From the NCBI RefSeq assembly GCF_013283195.1, contig NZ_JABEKT010000003.1:442994-506993 (forward strand): 64,000 nucleotides of DNA. Reading direction: 5' to 3'. The position numbers and the translations under genes were made by a program. This document shows positions 27,521 through 36,681 of this stretch, piece by piece (the stretch's first letter is position 1; each line of letters begins with the position of its first letter). The notes below the pieces were generated by a model. It saw only the letters and a list, made by a program, of their open reading frames with translations, was not told the DNA's origin and did no database searches. Origin of the DNA: Ensifer adhaerens (GTDB lineage: Bacteria; Pseudomonadota; Alphaproteobacteria; Rhizobiales; Rhizobiaceae).

Positions 27521-28387
27521 TCAGACCGGGCGTTCGCCCGAGGTCGTCGTGCGATGCATGATGCGGATCGTGACGGGATCGAAACCATCACGGCGATGCA
27601 TCGTGCAGCGATTGTCCCACATCATGATGTCACCGACCTCCCATTGCTGAACGAACACCTGGTTGGAATTGGTCGTGTGATCCCACAGCTCCGAGAGAAG
27701 TGCTTCGCTTTCGTCGAGCGGCATGCCGACGATCCAGGCACCCTCGCATGTGCCGCCAAGGTAAAGCGCCTTGCGTCCGGTTTCGCCGTGCCGGCGCACC
27801 AGCGGATGTACGATCCCACTCCACTCCCTGAAATCCCGGCTCGACGGCGTCGCTTTTCCAAGGCGCAGTTTTCCGGTCTTGTCGTAAACGTTCTGGAAGA
27901 AGATCTGTCGACCGTCGACCGCCGTCTTCAAGGCGTCAGGCAGGGTTTCATAGGCGATATAGCTGGACAGGAAGTAGGTATCGCCACCTTCCTCCGGTAC
28001 GGCCACCGCACGCAGGATCGCGCCAGCCGGCGGACGCTCATAAAACCAGGTGTCCGTGTGCCAGGTTGCCTCGCTGTTGCCCATGGCGCCGCTCGGCTTT
28101 CCGTCCTTCATCGCATTGCTGATGACCAGGATCTCCTTGTGGGTCGGATGTCCGCCCTCCTGAAGCTGCTTGGGATGGATCACGAACTCGCCGAAATGCC
28201 TGGAGAAGGCGACCTGTTGCTCATCGCTCATTGTCGTGTTCTTGAAGCGCAGAACACCGTACTGCAGCCAGTAATGTCTCACCTGTGCAATGTCGTCTGC
28301 CGTATAGTCGTCGAAGTTGAAACCTTCGATGTCGGCGCAGACATTGCTGTCGTGTTGGATGGCATGAAGCCGTTGTTTATCAAGCAT
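27521..28387 (-). CDS. TauD/TfdA family Fe(II)/2-oxoglutarate dioxygenase
   Basis: 288 residues. The iron facial triad is visible: His and Asp in ATWHTDTWF, distal His in CTMHRRDGFDP, and the 2-oxoglutarate Arg in IRIMHRTT. These enzymes hydroxylate substrates such as taurine, herbicides or carnitine precursors, often releasing a leaving group. Start at ATG 28387, six bases after AAAGGAG; the ATG at 28393 abuts the binding site. The N-terminal FDDYTADDIAQVRHYWLQYG is typical. Confidence 0.85.
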   Translation of the reverse strand: MLDKQRLHAIQHDSNVCADIEGFNFDDYTADDIAQVRHYWLQYGVLRFKNTTMSDEQQVAFSRHFGEFVIHPKQLQEGGHPTHKEILVISNAMKDGKPSGAMGNSEATWHTDTWFYERPPAGAILRAVAVPEEGGDTYFLSSYIAYETLPDALKTAVDGRQIFFQNVYDKTGKLRLGKATPSSRDFREWSGIVHPLVRRHGETGRKALYLGGTCEGAWIVGMPLDESEALLSELWDHTTNSNQVFVQQWEVGDIMMWDNRCTMHRRDGFDPVTIRIMHRTTTSGERPV

Positions 28388-28498
28388 TCTCATCTCCTTT
28401 ACGGTGACCTTCTGGAGGTCCCTCCAATCCTAGGTTGGGCGCCAGGGCGTGTTCCAATATCGAGTGCGCCGGATTGATTGCCTGGCGCTATCGATCCC

Positions 28499-29581
28499 TC
28501 ATTCCGCAAGCGTCTGGATGTCGGCAGCATCGATGCCAAGCGCCACGGTCTCGCCGACGGCGGGCGCAACAGTAGAGCGTGACGATCGGACAAGGATATG
28601 CAGGTGGAGCTCCTCGCTCAGTTGCGCGAGGACCTCGAGACTGCCGCCGAGATTGATCACCCTGCGCACAACCGCATTGATCCGGTTAGATTTATCTTCA
28701 CCAGACGCGGTAACTGCGCCAAGCGAGACGCTCTCCGGCCGAATGGAGCAGTATCTGATCGGTCTATCGTCATCGGGCGCCCGGGCAATGAGACGAACAT
28801 CGTTCCCCACGACGATTTCCGCAGTCTTCCCGTTCGGCTTGACGTCACTCACGGCAAGAATGTTGGACTTACCGATGAAATCGGCGACAAAGCGTGATTT
28901 CGGATCTCGATAGATCTGGGCGGGTGTGCCCTCCTGGGCAATTGAACCCTGGCTCATGACGACGATGCGATCAGACATTGCCATCGCCTCTTCCTGATCA
29001 TGCGTGACATAGACGAACGTCATCCCGAGCTGCTCGTGAATTTCCTTCAGTTCGATACGCATGGCCTCGCGCAGCTTGAGGTCGAGATTGGATAGTGGTT
29101 CATCGAGCAGAAGGACGGATGGACGAGGCGCGATCGCACGGGCAAGAGCGACGCGCTGCTGTTGCCCACCGGAGAGCTCTCTTGGGTAACGCTCGCCATA
29201 GCCCTCAAGATGCACGCTTCGCAGAGCATCCTTGACGGTTAGAGCAATCTCATTGCTCCCCGCGCCTTTCATCTTCAGACCGAAGGCAACATTTTCATTG
29301 ACGGTCATATGAGGGAAAAGGGCGTAATTCTGAAACACCAGACCGATATTGCGTCGTTCAGGTGGCACGCGGATCTGGCTTCGTCCTCGCACACGGATAT
29401 CGCCGCAAGAGGGCGCGTTGAACCCTGCGATCATGTTCAGGGTTGTTGTCTTTCCGCAGCCAGAGGGACCAAGAATACTGACGAATTCGCCTTGAGGAAC
29501 GGCCAGGTTGATGTCCTTCACCACGGACATGTTGGCAAAGGTTTTGCTGACGGAAACAAGTTCGATGTCGAGGAGGTTCAT
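28499..29581 (-). CDS. ABC transporter ATP-binding protein (PotA-like)
   Basis: 360 residues. Walker A GPSGCGKTTTLNMI, Q-loop FQNYALFPHMTV, signature LSGGQQQRVALARAI, Walker B VLLLDEPLSNLD, His switch VTHDQEEA, then a C-terminal TOBE-type domain from about residue 270. Belongs to the spermidine/putrescine/iron(III) importer group. The start overlaps the permease stop (ATGA). Confidence 0.93.
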   Translation of the reverse strand: MNLLDIELVSVSKTFANMSVVKDINLAVPQGEFVSILGPSGCGKTTTLNMIAGFNAPSCGDIRVRGRSQIRVPPERRNIGLVFQNYALFPHMTVNENVAFGLKMKGAGSNEIALTVKDALRSVHLEGYGERYPRELSGGQQQRVALARAIAPRPSVLLLDEPLSNLDLKLREAMRIELKEIHEQLGMTFVYVTHDQEEAMAMSDRIVVMSQGSIAQEGTPAQIYRDPKSRFVADFIGKSNILAVSDVKPNGKTAEIVVGNDVRLIARAPDDDRPIRYCSIRPESVSLGAVTASGEDKSNRINAVVRRVINLGGSLEVLAQLSEELHLHILVRSSRSTVAPAVGETVALGIDAADIQTLAE

Positions 29582-30381
29582 TTGCTGCCACCATGGATTT
29601 GTGCAGAGAAGCCGCCGATCTTCTCAAAGAGGAAGATGACGACGAGGATGAAGGCCATCGAGGCGACGTTGACAGCCGCCATGACCGGGTCGAGGCTGTA
29701 TTCGAGGTAGTTGATAACCGTGATTGGAAGCGTCGAGTCGCCGGGGCGCACCAGGAAGACCGACAGCGGGATATTGTTGAACGAGATAATGAAAGCGAAG
29801 GTCACGCCGGACAGAACGCCTGGTTTGATCATCGGCAATAGCACGTGGCGTATGCGTTGCAGCTTGCCTGCACCCAGAATTTGCGCTGCCCGGTCGAGAT
29901 TGGCATCGAAGTTGGCAAGCGAGGTCGCGACCATGCGGGTGACGAATGGAAGGGCCAGGACGACGTGGGCCGCGATCAGCGCGGGTGTTCCAAGAAAGCC
30001 CTGAAACCCGATCATCGACAGGAAGAGGACGATCGCCACCCCCTTGACGATCTGCGGTACAGACAAGGGAGAAAGCAGGTAGGACATCAGCACGTCGCTT
30101 CCCGGCAACCGCTCATAGACAATGCAGTATGCAGCCAAGAGACCAAGTACACCGCTTGTTGCCGCAACAACGGTTGCAATCTTCAAGCTTGTCAGGAACG
30201 GGTCCAGCCATCGGTTCGACAGAAGATCTCCGTACCAGCGGAACGTCCACTCAAAGGGCTGGAAGGTAACGGTCGCCGTCGGGCTGAACGAGGCGGCCAC
30301 CACGACGAGGAGCGGCAGGGTGATAAAGGCGAGCACAGCCGCAAGCGAAAGCCAGAACAGGATCGATATAACTCTGGTCAT
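29578..30381 (-). CDS. ABC transporter permease (PotC-like)
   Basis: 267 residues with about six membrane helices. The EAA-type loop for ATPase contact is DRAAQILGAGKLQRIRHVLLP. Pairs with the permease upstream, and their coordinates overlap by one base. Inner-membrane channel of the importer. Confidence 0.92.
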   Translation of the reverse strand: MTRVISILFWLSLAAVLAFITLPLLVVVAASFSPTATVTFQPFEWTFRWYGDLLSNRWLDPFLTSLKIATVVAATSGVLGLLAAYCIVYERLPGSDVLMSYLLSPLSVPQIVKGVAIVLFLSMIGFQGFLGTPALIAAHVVLALPFVTRMVATSLANFDANLDRAAQILGAGKLQRIRHVLLPMIKPGVLSGVTFAFIISFNNIPLSVFLVRPGDSTLPITVINYLEYSLDPVMAAVNVASMAFILVVIFLFEKIGGFSAQIHGGSK

Positions 30382-31280
30382 CAGTTGTCTCCCTTGGCGC
30401 CCGCGGTCCGCAACCGGCGCCGGCTTTCGTAGCGGACGCCTGCAAACGAGATCGCAAGCATCATCACGAGAAGCGATATCGCCATCACGGACGCGAACGG
30501 CCAGTTGATGTAGAAAAGGACCTGCTCGTAGATCATCGTCGCCAGAACCTTGAAGCCGGCACCGCCCAGAAGGGCAGGGGTCGCGTAGGCGCTGGCCGCC
30601 ATCGTGAAGGCGATCAGCATCGAACTGACGATGCCCGGCACCGAGAGCGGCAGGACGATGAAGCGAATGACCGAAAGCCGCGAGGCGCCTAGCATCTGCG
30701 CGGCCCGCTCGAGGTTTGGATCGATGCCCTGGATGCTGGTCATCAGGGACAGGATGCCAAAGGGCAAGACCACATGCGTGAGACCGACCACCACCGCAAA
30801 CAGGTTCTTCGACAGCGGTAAGGGCGACGCGATCAGCCCCAGATACAGCAGCACGTCGTTGATGAAGCCGCGGTCTTCCAGGATGATCAGCCAGCCATAG
30901 GTTCTAAGGACGACACCTGCCAGTTCGGGAGAGAGGGCAAGCGCGAATACGACGGCACGCCAGCGTGTCCGAGACCGCGCCAGGAAATAGGCGACGGGAT
31001 AACCAAGCGCCGTGACACACACTGCAACCAGCAGCGACATGATCGCTGTGCGACAGAACCCCGCAAGCGATAGGCCGTCGGTCAGAAAGCGATGATAATT
31101 GTCGAGAGTAGGTGAAAGCGTCTGCGGGTCGGCAAAGCTCATCCCGATCATTATGCCCATAGGAAGTGCAAAGAAGATCGCAAGCACGACAAGTGAAGGC
31201 GAAAGGGCAAGATAGGAAAACCATCCGGTAAAGCGTCGGCGCGTGCGCGGCGGCGAACTGTCGAGGGCAAGGCTGCTCAT
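30381..31280 (-). CDS. ABC transporter permease (PotB-like)
   Basis: 299 residues from ATG 31280. N-terminal helix YLALSPSLVVLAIFFALPMG, several further helices, and the EAA loop ERAAQMLGASRLSVIRFIVL. First permease of the importer, 13 bp downstream of the binding-protein gene. Confidence 0.92.
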   Translation of the reverse strand: MSSLALDSSPPRTRRRFTGWFSYLALSPSLVVLAIFFALPMGIMIGMSFADPQTLSPTLDNYHRFLTDGLSLAGFCRTAIMSLLVAVCVTALGYPVAYFLARSRTRWRAVVFALALSPELAGVVLRTYGWLIILEDRGFINDVLLYLGLIASPLPLSKNLFAVVVGLTHVVLPFGILSLMTSIQGIDPNLERAAQMLGASRLSVIRFIVLPLSVPGIVSSMLIAFTMAASAYATPALLGGAGFKVLATMIYEQVLFYINWPFASVMAISLLVMMLAISFAGVRYESRRRLRTAGAKGDN

Positions 31281-31293
31281 CAATCCGCACCTT

Positions 31294-32340
31294 TCAGTTG
31301 GCATGGGGAACGACGTCGCGCTCCCAGCGCTCGGCCCACTCGGGAAGCTTTGCCTGCAGGAGCATCAGGTCGGGCAGGTGCAGACTTTTGTCACCAGCCA
31401 CACTTTGCACCTGGCGCCTTTGAAGCTCGGCTGGCACGTCGATATCTGTACGCGCGCTTCCAACTCGGTAACCGGTGACCCAGCCTTCCTGGCTCGACTT
31501 CTCCAGGAAAAAATCGATGAACTTGACGGCCGCGTCCTTGTTTGCCGCGCCGACCGGGATGTTGAGGGTGGCGATGAGGGGGATTGTCCCCTCCCTCGGC
31601 CTGATGTAGTCGACCGGTACGCCTTCATCGACCAGGAGCTGCGCGCGCCCGTTCCAGAAAGGCATCGCCCAGACGGATCCATCCCGCACATAGCTTTCAA
31701 GGATCGCCGACGATTGCTCGAAGCCGACAGACTGGGCCGAAACTTTTGCCATGGCATCGAAGCCCGGATCGATGTTGTCGATAAGATCACCGCCATTGCT
31801 GAGCGACATCATCTCCAGCAGGTAGACCGCCATGATGTTCTGGAACGTCGGCAGAATGATCTTGCCCGTCAGCTGCGGGTCGAGCAGGTCAGCCCAGGAT
31901 ACCGGGGCTGAGGTGAGTTTGTCCGTCCGGTAGAGCAATGAAAGATATTGAACTTCGTGCACCGCGCCGCATGGTCCGGCAGCGGAAGACAGACCTGGCG
32001 AGAGCGAAGCGAGGTTGGGGATCTCCGCGACTGCGAGTTTTTCAAGCAATCCATCCTTACATCCCTGAAGTGACTGAGATGCGGTCATGACCGCGACATC
32101 GAAGCCCGGCCTGCCGTTTGTCGCCTTGATCTTAGCGTAGTCCTGCTGAGCGGATCCGACAGCATCATAGACGACGTCGATGCCGTGGCGTTCTTCGAAG
32201 GGCTTGATGATCCGCTCCTGGATGATCGCCTCGTAAGGCCCGCCGTAACTGTTGAGGACCAGCGTTTCGGCGCCGGCGACATTGGCCTGCGTGACGAAAG
32301 CCGCTGACAGGATCAATGCAAAGCATCGCTTTGTTCCCAC
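31294..32340 (-). CDS. Extracellular solute-binding protein (PotD/AfuA type)
   Basis: 348 residues. A signal peptide (CFALILSAAFVTQANVAGAE) precedes the mature domain that starts LVLNSYGGPYEAIIQERII. Family segments include EVQYLSLLYRTDKL and WAMPFWNGRAQLLVDEG. It captures a small, probably nitrogenous ligand in the periplasm. The GTG start at 32340 has GGAG seven bases upstream. First gene of the operon 32340-25988. Confidence 0.9.
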   Translation of the reverse strand: MGTKRCFALILSAAFVTQANVAGAETLVLNSYGGPYEAIIQERIIKPFEERHGIDVVYDAVGSAQQDYAKIKATNGRPGFDVAVMTASQSLQGCKDGLLEKLAVAEIPNLASLSPGLSSAAGPCGAVHEVQYLSLLYRTDKLTSAPVSWADLLDPQLTGKIILPTFQNIMAVYLLEMMSLSNGGDLIDNIDPGFDAMAKVSAQSVGFEQSSAILESYVRDGSVWAMPFWNGRAQLLVDEGVPVDYIRPREGTIPLIATLNIPVGAANKDAAVKFIDFFLEKSSQEGWVTGYRVGSARTDIDVPAELQRRQVQSVAGDKSLHLPDLMLLQAKLPEWAERWERDVVPHAN

Positions 32341-32852
32341 GGTTCTTCTCCCATTGGTGTTTTATCCACGGCAATGGTGCGGGGTGGGCAAGCGGGGGTC
32401 TAATACGCATTGGCTAGGATTATTGTCCTGTCACGATCAATATGATGCCCGGCCAAAGACGGGATAGGCAGCAATTCCCTGAGGGAGGCCGACCGGAAGG
32501 ACCCTGCCGAAATCATTGCGGCTGCCTTCCTCGAATAAAGATCGATAATGGTGGCAGCATACCATCGAAATATTGGCGCAAGCGTGCGACCCGCGTTGTC
32601 CGTTTTCATAGCGCGCAGGCCTGAGCGCTTCCATGAACACGAACGAGCTCACCGACGGTTTGTCCACAGACCGCAATTACGCATTTGATCAAGGCGCCAT
32701 GGCCCCATGTCAGAGCCTGTCCGAAGATATCCACGTTCAAGGACATCTCCATGGTATCTGTCGCCGGCGGCTAAACGGAGAGAAGGTCTCCAATCGAAAA
32801 GGGCCGCCCGAGTTGAACAATCCGTAAGTTGGCCTGGCTCGGTGGGTCGACT
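32341..32852. other. Upstream region of the catabolic operon, no gene seen
   Basis: Should contain the promoter for the transporter operon on the minus strand, but I could not pick out a convincing -35/-10 pair. Small frames here lack binding sites. Confidence 0.4.
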
Positions 32853-33056
32853 TTAACGGTTGGTTTCTTCGAATTCCTCGTTGCGTGTTGCGGCAATGCT
32901 TTTTGCGCGCGAACTGAGCCAGGACGTATCTACGGCAAGCAAGCTGCGCGTGTCGCTCGAGCGCACGAATTCTGCTGAGCCGAGAATCACGACGGCGGCG
33001 GTGACGAATAGCCAGCCGCATTTCAGCTTCATGCCGCAATAAAAGCTGTATACCAC
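32853..33056 (-). CDS. Small membrane or exported protein
   Basis: 67 residues with an N-terminal hydrophobic stretch (CGWLFVTAAVVILGSAEFV) after a basic start, then a polar tail. Start uncertain: GTG 33056 or ATG 33032, neither with a strong binding site. No family recognised. Confidence 0.42.
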   Translation of the reverse strand: MVYSFYCGMKLKCGWLFVTAAVVILGSAEFVRSSDTRSLLAVDTSWLSSRAKSIAATRNEEFEETNR

Positions 33057-33101
33057 CTCGACGTTCCATTGCTTTGGGCGCGACGATCACCGAGCAAGTC
33101 C

Positions 33102-33365
33102 TTACGACAGCTGGGAGAGGTCAAGCGAACTCTCCGAGGAGCTGTCCGCAGGATCGGGATCTTCCGCGTATTCGCGCCCTAGTCTCTCGATAATCGTCCC
33201 GGCTGCTTGTAGGATCGCACGTTGATCCCAGCCTGCCATGCCGGCCTTGTCGCACAAGGCGCGAAGGTGAGCATCGAGGGCTGCCTGACACTCCACATCA
33301 TAGTCCGGATCAGCGGCCTGCCGGGTTGGCGCAGGGACATCGAGCCCAAGGGTTCCGGAGCTCAT
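33102..33365 (-). CDS. Small conserved-type hypothetical protein
   Basis: 87 residues, acidic, with a central helical segment (AALDAHLRALCDKAGMAGW) and a Ser/Asp-rich tail. GGAG six bases before ATG 33365 supports it. It begins 3 bp downstream of the DUF1236 stop codon and should be translated from the same, stress-promoter-driven transcript. Function unknown. Confidence 0.65.
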   Translation of the reverse strand: MSSGTLGLDVPAPTRQAADPDYDVECQAALDAHLRALCDKAGMAGWDQRAILQAAGTIIERLGREYAEDPDPADSSSESSLDLSQLS

Positions 33366-33368
33366 GGG

Positions 33369-33659
33369 CTACTCCAGCACCTCGATGACGGCGTGAGTGC
33401 GCGGATCGATGATCACTCGCCGTTCGTTAACAATCGCATAGCTGTAATCCTGCTCGGGAACCGGGTAAAGCTTAACGGTATCCGGCAACCGCTGCCCTAC
33501 AACCACTTCGCCTTCATATACAACGGAGGGTGCCTGTTGCTGAAGCACGTAGGTGCGGACCTCACCCGGGAGCACGACAGTTGTCGTCGACTGAGCGAAA
33601 GCTGGTACCGCGAGCGGAATGGAAAGCGCCAGCGCTGTAGCTGTCAAGAAAATGCGCAT
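33369..33659 (-). CDS. DUF1236 family exported protein
   Basis: 96 residues. Signal peptide FLTATALALSIPLAVPAFAQ, then the DUF1236 core: LPGEVRTYVL, VVYEGEVVVGQRLPDTVKLY, and VNERRVIIDPRTHAVIEVLE. A periplasmic family of unknown function common in rhizobia. AGGAG lies nine bases before the ATG. An EcfG-type promoter lies upstream (33693-33717). Confidence 0.85.
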   Translation of the reverse strand: MRIFLTATALALSIPLAVPAFAQSTTTVVLPGEVRTYVLQQQAPSVVYEGEVVVGQRLPDTVKLYPVPEQDYSYAIVNERRVIIDPRTHAVIEVLE

Positions 33660-33692
33660 GAGGATGGTCTCCTGGTTTCACGATGCCTGACA

Positions 33693-33717
33693 AACCGCCT
33701 GAACGCTGATTGGTTCC
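33693..33717 (-). promoter_or_regulatory. EcfG-type promoter for the DUF1236 gene
   Basis: GGAAC-N17-GTT on the minus strand, 34 bp upstream of the start codon. Divergent from the promoter at 33749-33773. Confidence 0.72.
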
Positions 33718-33748
33718 GATCGACTTACCGCTTTGGCTCTCGGATTTC

Positions 33749-33773
33749 GGAACAATAAAATCGGGTCATCGTT
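33749..33773 (+). promoter_or_regulatory. EcfG-type promoter for the gene at 33817
   Basis: GGAAC-N17-GTT (cGTT form) on the plus strand, 43 bp upstream of the ATG. Confidence 0.72.
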
Positions 33774-33816
33774 TGAAACCGCACCTCCTTTTGGCAAAGG
33801 TAGATCGGAGCTTTTT

Positions 33817-34518
33817 ATGTTTAACAACGCTCGAGACCCAGACAGACGCACGTGTACCATGACTGCGTTCTTTGATAGCCGCTCGCTTGCAGAAGCAGTC
33901 GTCGAGCGATTGCGAGAACTGGAGCTTGGATCCGCTAGTGTCCAACTGGTGATGGGGTCTGGCTCTCAACAGGATATTGAGGCAATCACACCGTTCTGGT
34001 CGGCGCTGGAGAATTTCTTCTTTCCAGCCGAGGACCGCAAGATCTACGCCGAAGGGCTCAACCGCGGCGGATATCTGGTGGCGGTAGCAGGGATTGGCGG
34101 CGACGAGTATGCCGCTGTCCGCGAGATCCTCGATGATGACGGTGCAATCAATCTCGATGAGAGGGTCGATGTCTGGTTTGACGAAGGTTGGTCGGGAATG
34201 AGTCCAGGTGACCGCGACCCGCTCCTTGCGCATGGGAGCGCTCTGCAGGCTATTGCGCCCTCATCAGCCGCTCCAGCCGCCGAGCAAATGTACAGGGACC
34301 ATTCCCGCAGCAGCAACCGACTTAGGGCCTATTCAGGCCGACAGACGCCTGTGCCGATGGGTAACGATTTGACACCCTCGGATGTGAGGACACAATCAGA
34401 GGCGGCCGGGCAGGCGGGTGCCCCTCTCCCCACCGTATCAACGCCAACCGAACACGAGGTGCAGTCTGCGGACGAAGCCCAATTAGGACTGTGGGAGGAG
34501 CCCGGCACCAAACAATAG
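33817..34518 (+). CDS. Stress-associated protein of the YflT/YsnF-like type
   Basis: 233 residues from ATG 33817 (GGAG six bases upstream). The N-terminal 115 residues begin TMTAFFDSRSLAEAVVERLR and contain a glycine loop (GGYLVAVAGIGGDEYAAV) as in general-stress ferredoxin-like domains found with DUF2382/YsnF proteins. The C-terminal half is low-complexity (Ser, Ala, Pro, Gln) and probably disordered. Function unknown. The EcfG-type promoter supports a stress role. Confidence 0.65.
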   Translation: MFNNARDPDRRTCTMTAFFDSRSLAEAVVERLRELELGSASVQLVMGSGSQQDIEAITPFWSALENFFFPAEDRKIYAEGLNRGGYLVAVAGIGGDEYAAVREILDDDGAINLDERVDVWFDEGWSGMSPGDRDPLLAHGSALQAIAPSSAAPAAEQMYRDHSRSSNRLRAYSGRQTPVPMGNDLTPSDVRTQSEAAGQAGAPLPTVSTPTEHEVQSADEAQLGLWEEPGTKQ

Positions 34519-34647
34519 AAAGCGATGTTCAGGCGCCGCCAACTGCACTGTCTCCCCGAAACGATGAGAAGACGAGCTCAGTCATCATCCTGATACGATA
34601 CGCGGGGCGGAGATCAACACCGAACTGGAGCACCAAACCCTGTGTGA

Positions 34648-34871
34648 TCCTACGGTGGCCAACTGGATGCGACCTGGAAGACGGATATGGACCACAAGTT
34701 CCTTCATTTTATCTGGCGTGAGACCGGCCTTGAGAAAATAGCTGAACAGCGAAGCTTCGGGGGTTCGGCACGCATTTGATCGAACGGGACATACCGCGCG
34801 AGTTCGCGGGATCAGTAGAGCAAGATTTCCTGCCCGATGGGCTTTGTCTGAAAATGGTGCTGCCACTTTGA
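34648..34871 (+). pseudogene. C-terminal relic of an HWE-type histidine kinase
   Basis: One frame reads GGQLDATWKTDMDHKF and LHFIWRETG, the strand with the W-x-E motif of HWE kinases. After a frameshift near 34755 the next frame gives RGFGTHLIERDIPREFAGSV and ends in the usual C-terminus LCLKMVLPL plus stop at 34869. The phospho-acceptor and most of the ATPase domain are gone. It lies 82 bp upstream of a single-domain response regulator, its probable former partner. Confidence 0.6.
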
Positions 34872-34953
34872 GCAGATTTGGCATCTCGAAAGCGACCGGA
34901 AGGTAACCTCTCCCGGCTTCTGGCTGATCGAAAGGAGGGGAGAAGGAGGTTAA

Positions 34954-35358
34954 ATGACTGGTCCGCGTTCTGCGGCGCGTTCACTCGAGCGACGACGGAT
35001 CTTGCTTGTGGAAGATCAGTATCTCTTGGCGGAGGAATTAAAGCGGACGCTTGAGAACGCCGGTGCCACCGTCATAGGACCCGCCGGAAGCGCTAGCGAT
35101 GCCCTTGGAATGATTGTTTCTGAAAATCCTGAAGCGGCGATTTTGGACGTCAACCTCAACAACGAGATAGTGTTCCCCGTTGCAGATAAGCTGACAGAAA
35201 CTGGCGTCCCGTTCATTTTCACAACCGGTTACAATCAATCGATCATCCCACAGCGCTTCGACGCTATCCCGCGCTGCGAAAAACCGATCGATGATGTAGC
35301 GGTCCTTCAACTGCTGAGCGGCCTCTGCCAGGCGAGGAGCAGGCCTGAAGCATTTTAA
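34954..35358 (+). CDS. Single-domain response regulator
   Basis: 134 residues, one receiver domain: acidic pair in ILLVEDQYLLAEEL, phospho-acceptor Asp in AAILDVNLNN, Thr in FIFTTGYN, switch Lys in RCEKPID. No output domain. Paralogue of the receivers at 46956 and 53132. GGAGG lies four bases before the ATG. The adjacent HWE kinase is broken, so it must be phosphorylated by another kinase or act as a phosphate sink. Confidence 0.85.
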   Translation: MTGPRSAARSLERRRILLVEDQYLLAEELKRTLENAGATVIGPAGSASDALGMIVSENPEAAILDVNLNNEIVFPVADKLTETGVPFIFTTGYNQSIIPQRFDAIPRCEKPIDDVAVLQLLSGLCQARSRPEAF

Positions 35359-35434
35359 CCCCAGCCGTGAAATATCACGCGAAGGTGTTGACGGGACCTG
35401 CACGTAGTCGACAGCTCGTGTGGAACAAATCTGC

Positions 35435-36448
35435 ATGTTGTTTCTTGTAGCCAACATGAACAACACAATCATGTCTACTGTCATCGTCATGGCGACGTTC
35501 ACCTGCGCTCCTGTTCACGCAGAAGAAATGGCTGATATGGTCAACACCACGGCGCTTTTGGAGATTTTGACAGCCAAGCCAAAACCCTTTCATTCTAGGC
35601 AATCCGAGGCGCCCGATCCCGCCATCATCCGTCTTCAAGTGCTTCTCGATCGCGCGGGTGCGTCGCCAGGCGTCATCGACGGCCATGCCGGCGATAACGT
35701 CCAGAAGGCGATTACCGCATTTGAGGCGATGCAGGGGCTGCCTGTCGACGGCGATCTGGACCGCGAAACCATTGCGCGTCTCGAGACGAGGGAACCAATT
35801 ATCATTACCTATGTCGTTTCGGATGCCGACCTGGAGAATTTGACAGAAAGCATTCCGCACGACTTCGCTAAAATGGCGAGAATGGACCACCTGGGGTTCA
35901 CAAGTGTCGCAGAACGGCTTTCCGAACGGTTCCATATGGACATAGACCTGTTTCACGCGCTCAATCCGCACGCGACCTTGGCCGTTGGCGGAAAAGTACG
36001 CGTGACAGGCACCGGGTCCCCAAAGACGGGACAGGTCGCCCGCATCGAGGTTGACAGTCGAAGGGGGCAAGCCCGCGCCTTCGAGGCGGACGGTCTATTG
36101 ATCGCTGCCTATCCTGCCACGATCGGCAGCGAAGAGACGCCTGCGCCCACGGGCAACCATAAGGTAAAGGGAGTGGCGCACTTACCTGACTACACCTACA
36201 ACCCCAAGGTAAACTTCCAACAGGGAAAGAATGCCGACGTTCTGACGCTGCCAAGCGGCCCTAACAATCCGGTTGGCACGGTCTGGATCGACCTTACGAA
36301 ACCAACCTACGGCATTCACGGGACACCCGAACCTTCGTTGATCGACAAGGTCGGCTCTCACGGATGCGTACGATTGACAAACTGGGATGCAGAGGAACTC
36401 GCCTCGATGGTGAAGCCAGGTGTCGCTGTTATATTCGTGCATGAATGA
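35435..36448 (+). CDS. L,D-transpeptidase with peptidoglycan-binding domain
   Basis: 337 residues. Signal peptide ending APVHA, a PG_binding_1 domain (RLQVLLDRAGASPGVIDGHA then AITAFEAMQGLPVDGDLD), a LysM-like middle segment (FHMDIDLFHALNPHATLAVG), and a C-terminal YkuD domain with the catalytic motif GIHGTPEPSLIDKVGSHGCV. Such enzymes make 3-3 cross-links or anchor proteins to peptidoglycan in the periplasm. Start could be ATG 35435 or ATG 35456; both leave the signal peptide. No clear EcfG-type promoter. Confidence 0.85.
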   Translation: MLFLVANMNNTIMSTVIVMATFTCAPVHAEEMADMVNTTALLEILTAKPKPFHSRQSEAPDPAIIRLQVLLDRAGASPGVIDGHAGDNVQKAITAFEAMQGLPVDGDLDRETIARLETREPIIITYVVSDADLENLTESIPHDFAKMARMDHLGFTSVAERLSERFHMDIDLFHALNPHATLAVGGKVRVTGTGSPKTGQVARIEVDSRRGQARAFEADGLLIAAYPATIGSEETPAPTGNHKVKGVAHLPDYTYNPKVNFQQGKNADVLTLPSGPNNPVGTVWIDLTKPTYGIHGTPEPSLIDKVGSHGCVRLTNWDAEELASMVKPGVAVIFVHE

Positions 36449-36537
36449 CGGCAGACGCGCTCACCCTAGCCCCCGAATTTGCTCACTTTTTTTAACTATC
36501 GCTTATAGCGCACGAAGAACGACCACGGAGGATTTCC

Positions 36538-36681
36538 ATGCGGAAGGATGGTGAGGAACGTTCCCACGATGATTTCGAGGGCGTCCTTTTGCGAGAGAGC
36601 AATCAGCCGGGCGGCGGCGGCATATCTACCTTTCGACCGACCTTCGCGGGGCCTGCTAGTCAACGGCTCATCACGCGGTGA
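36538..36681 (+). CDS. Possible 47-residue protein
   Basis: A short frame with a strong GGAGG six bases before ATG 36538. Charged N-terminus (MRKDGEERSHDDFEG) and a Gly run (GGGG). No family recognised and no promoter seen. Confidence 0.35.
   Translation: MRKDGEERSHDDFEGVLLRESNQPGGGGISTFRPTFAGPASQRLITR

Noticed and set aside
35421-35446. GGAAC-N18-TT before the L,D-transpeptidase
   Set aside because: It overlaps the putative start region and lacks the GTT form; the match is probably chance.
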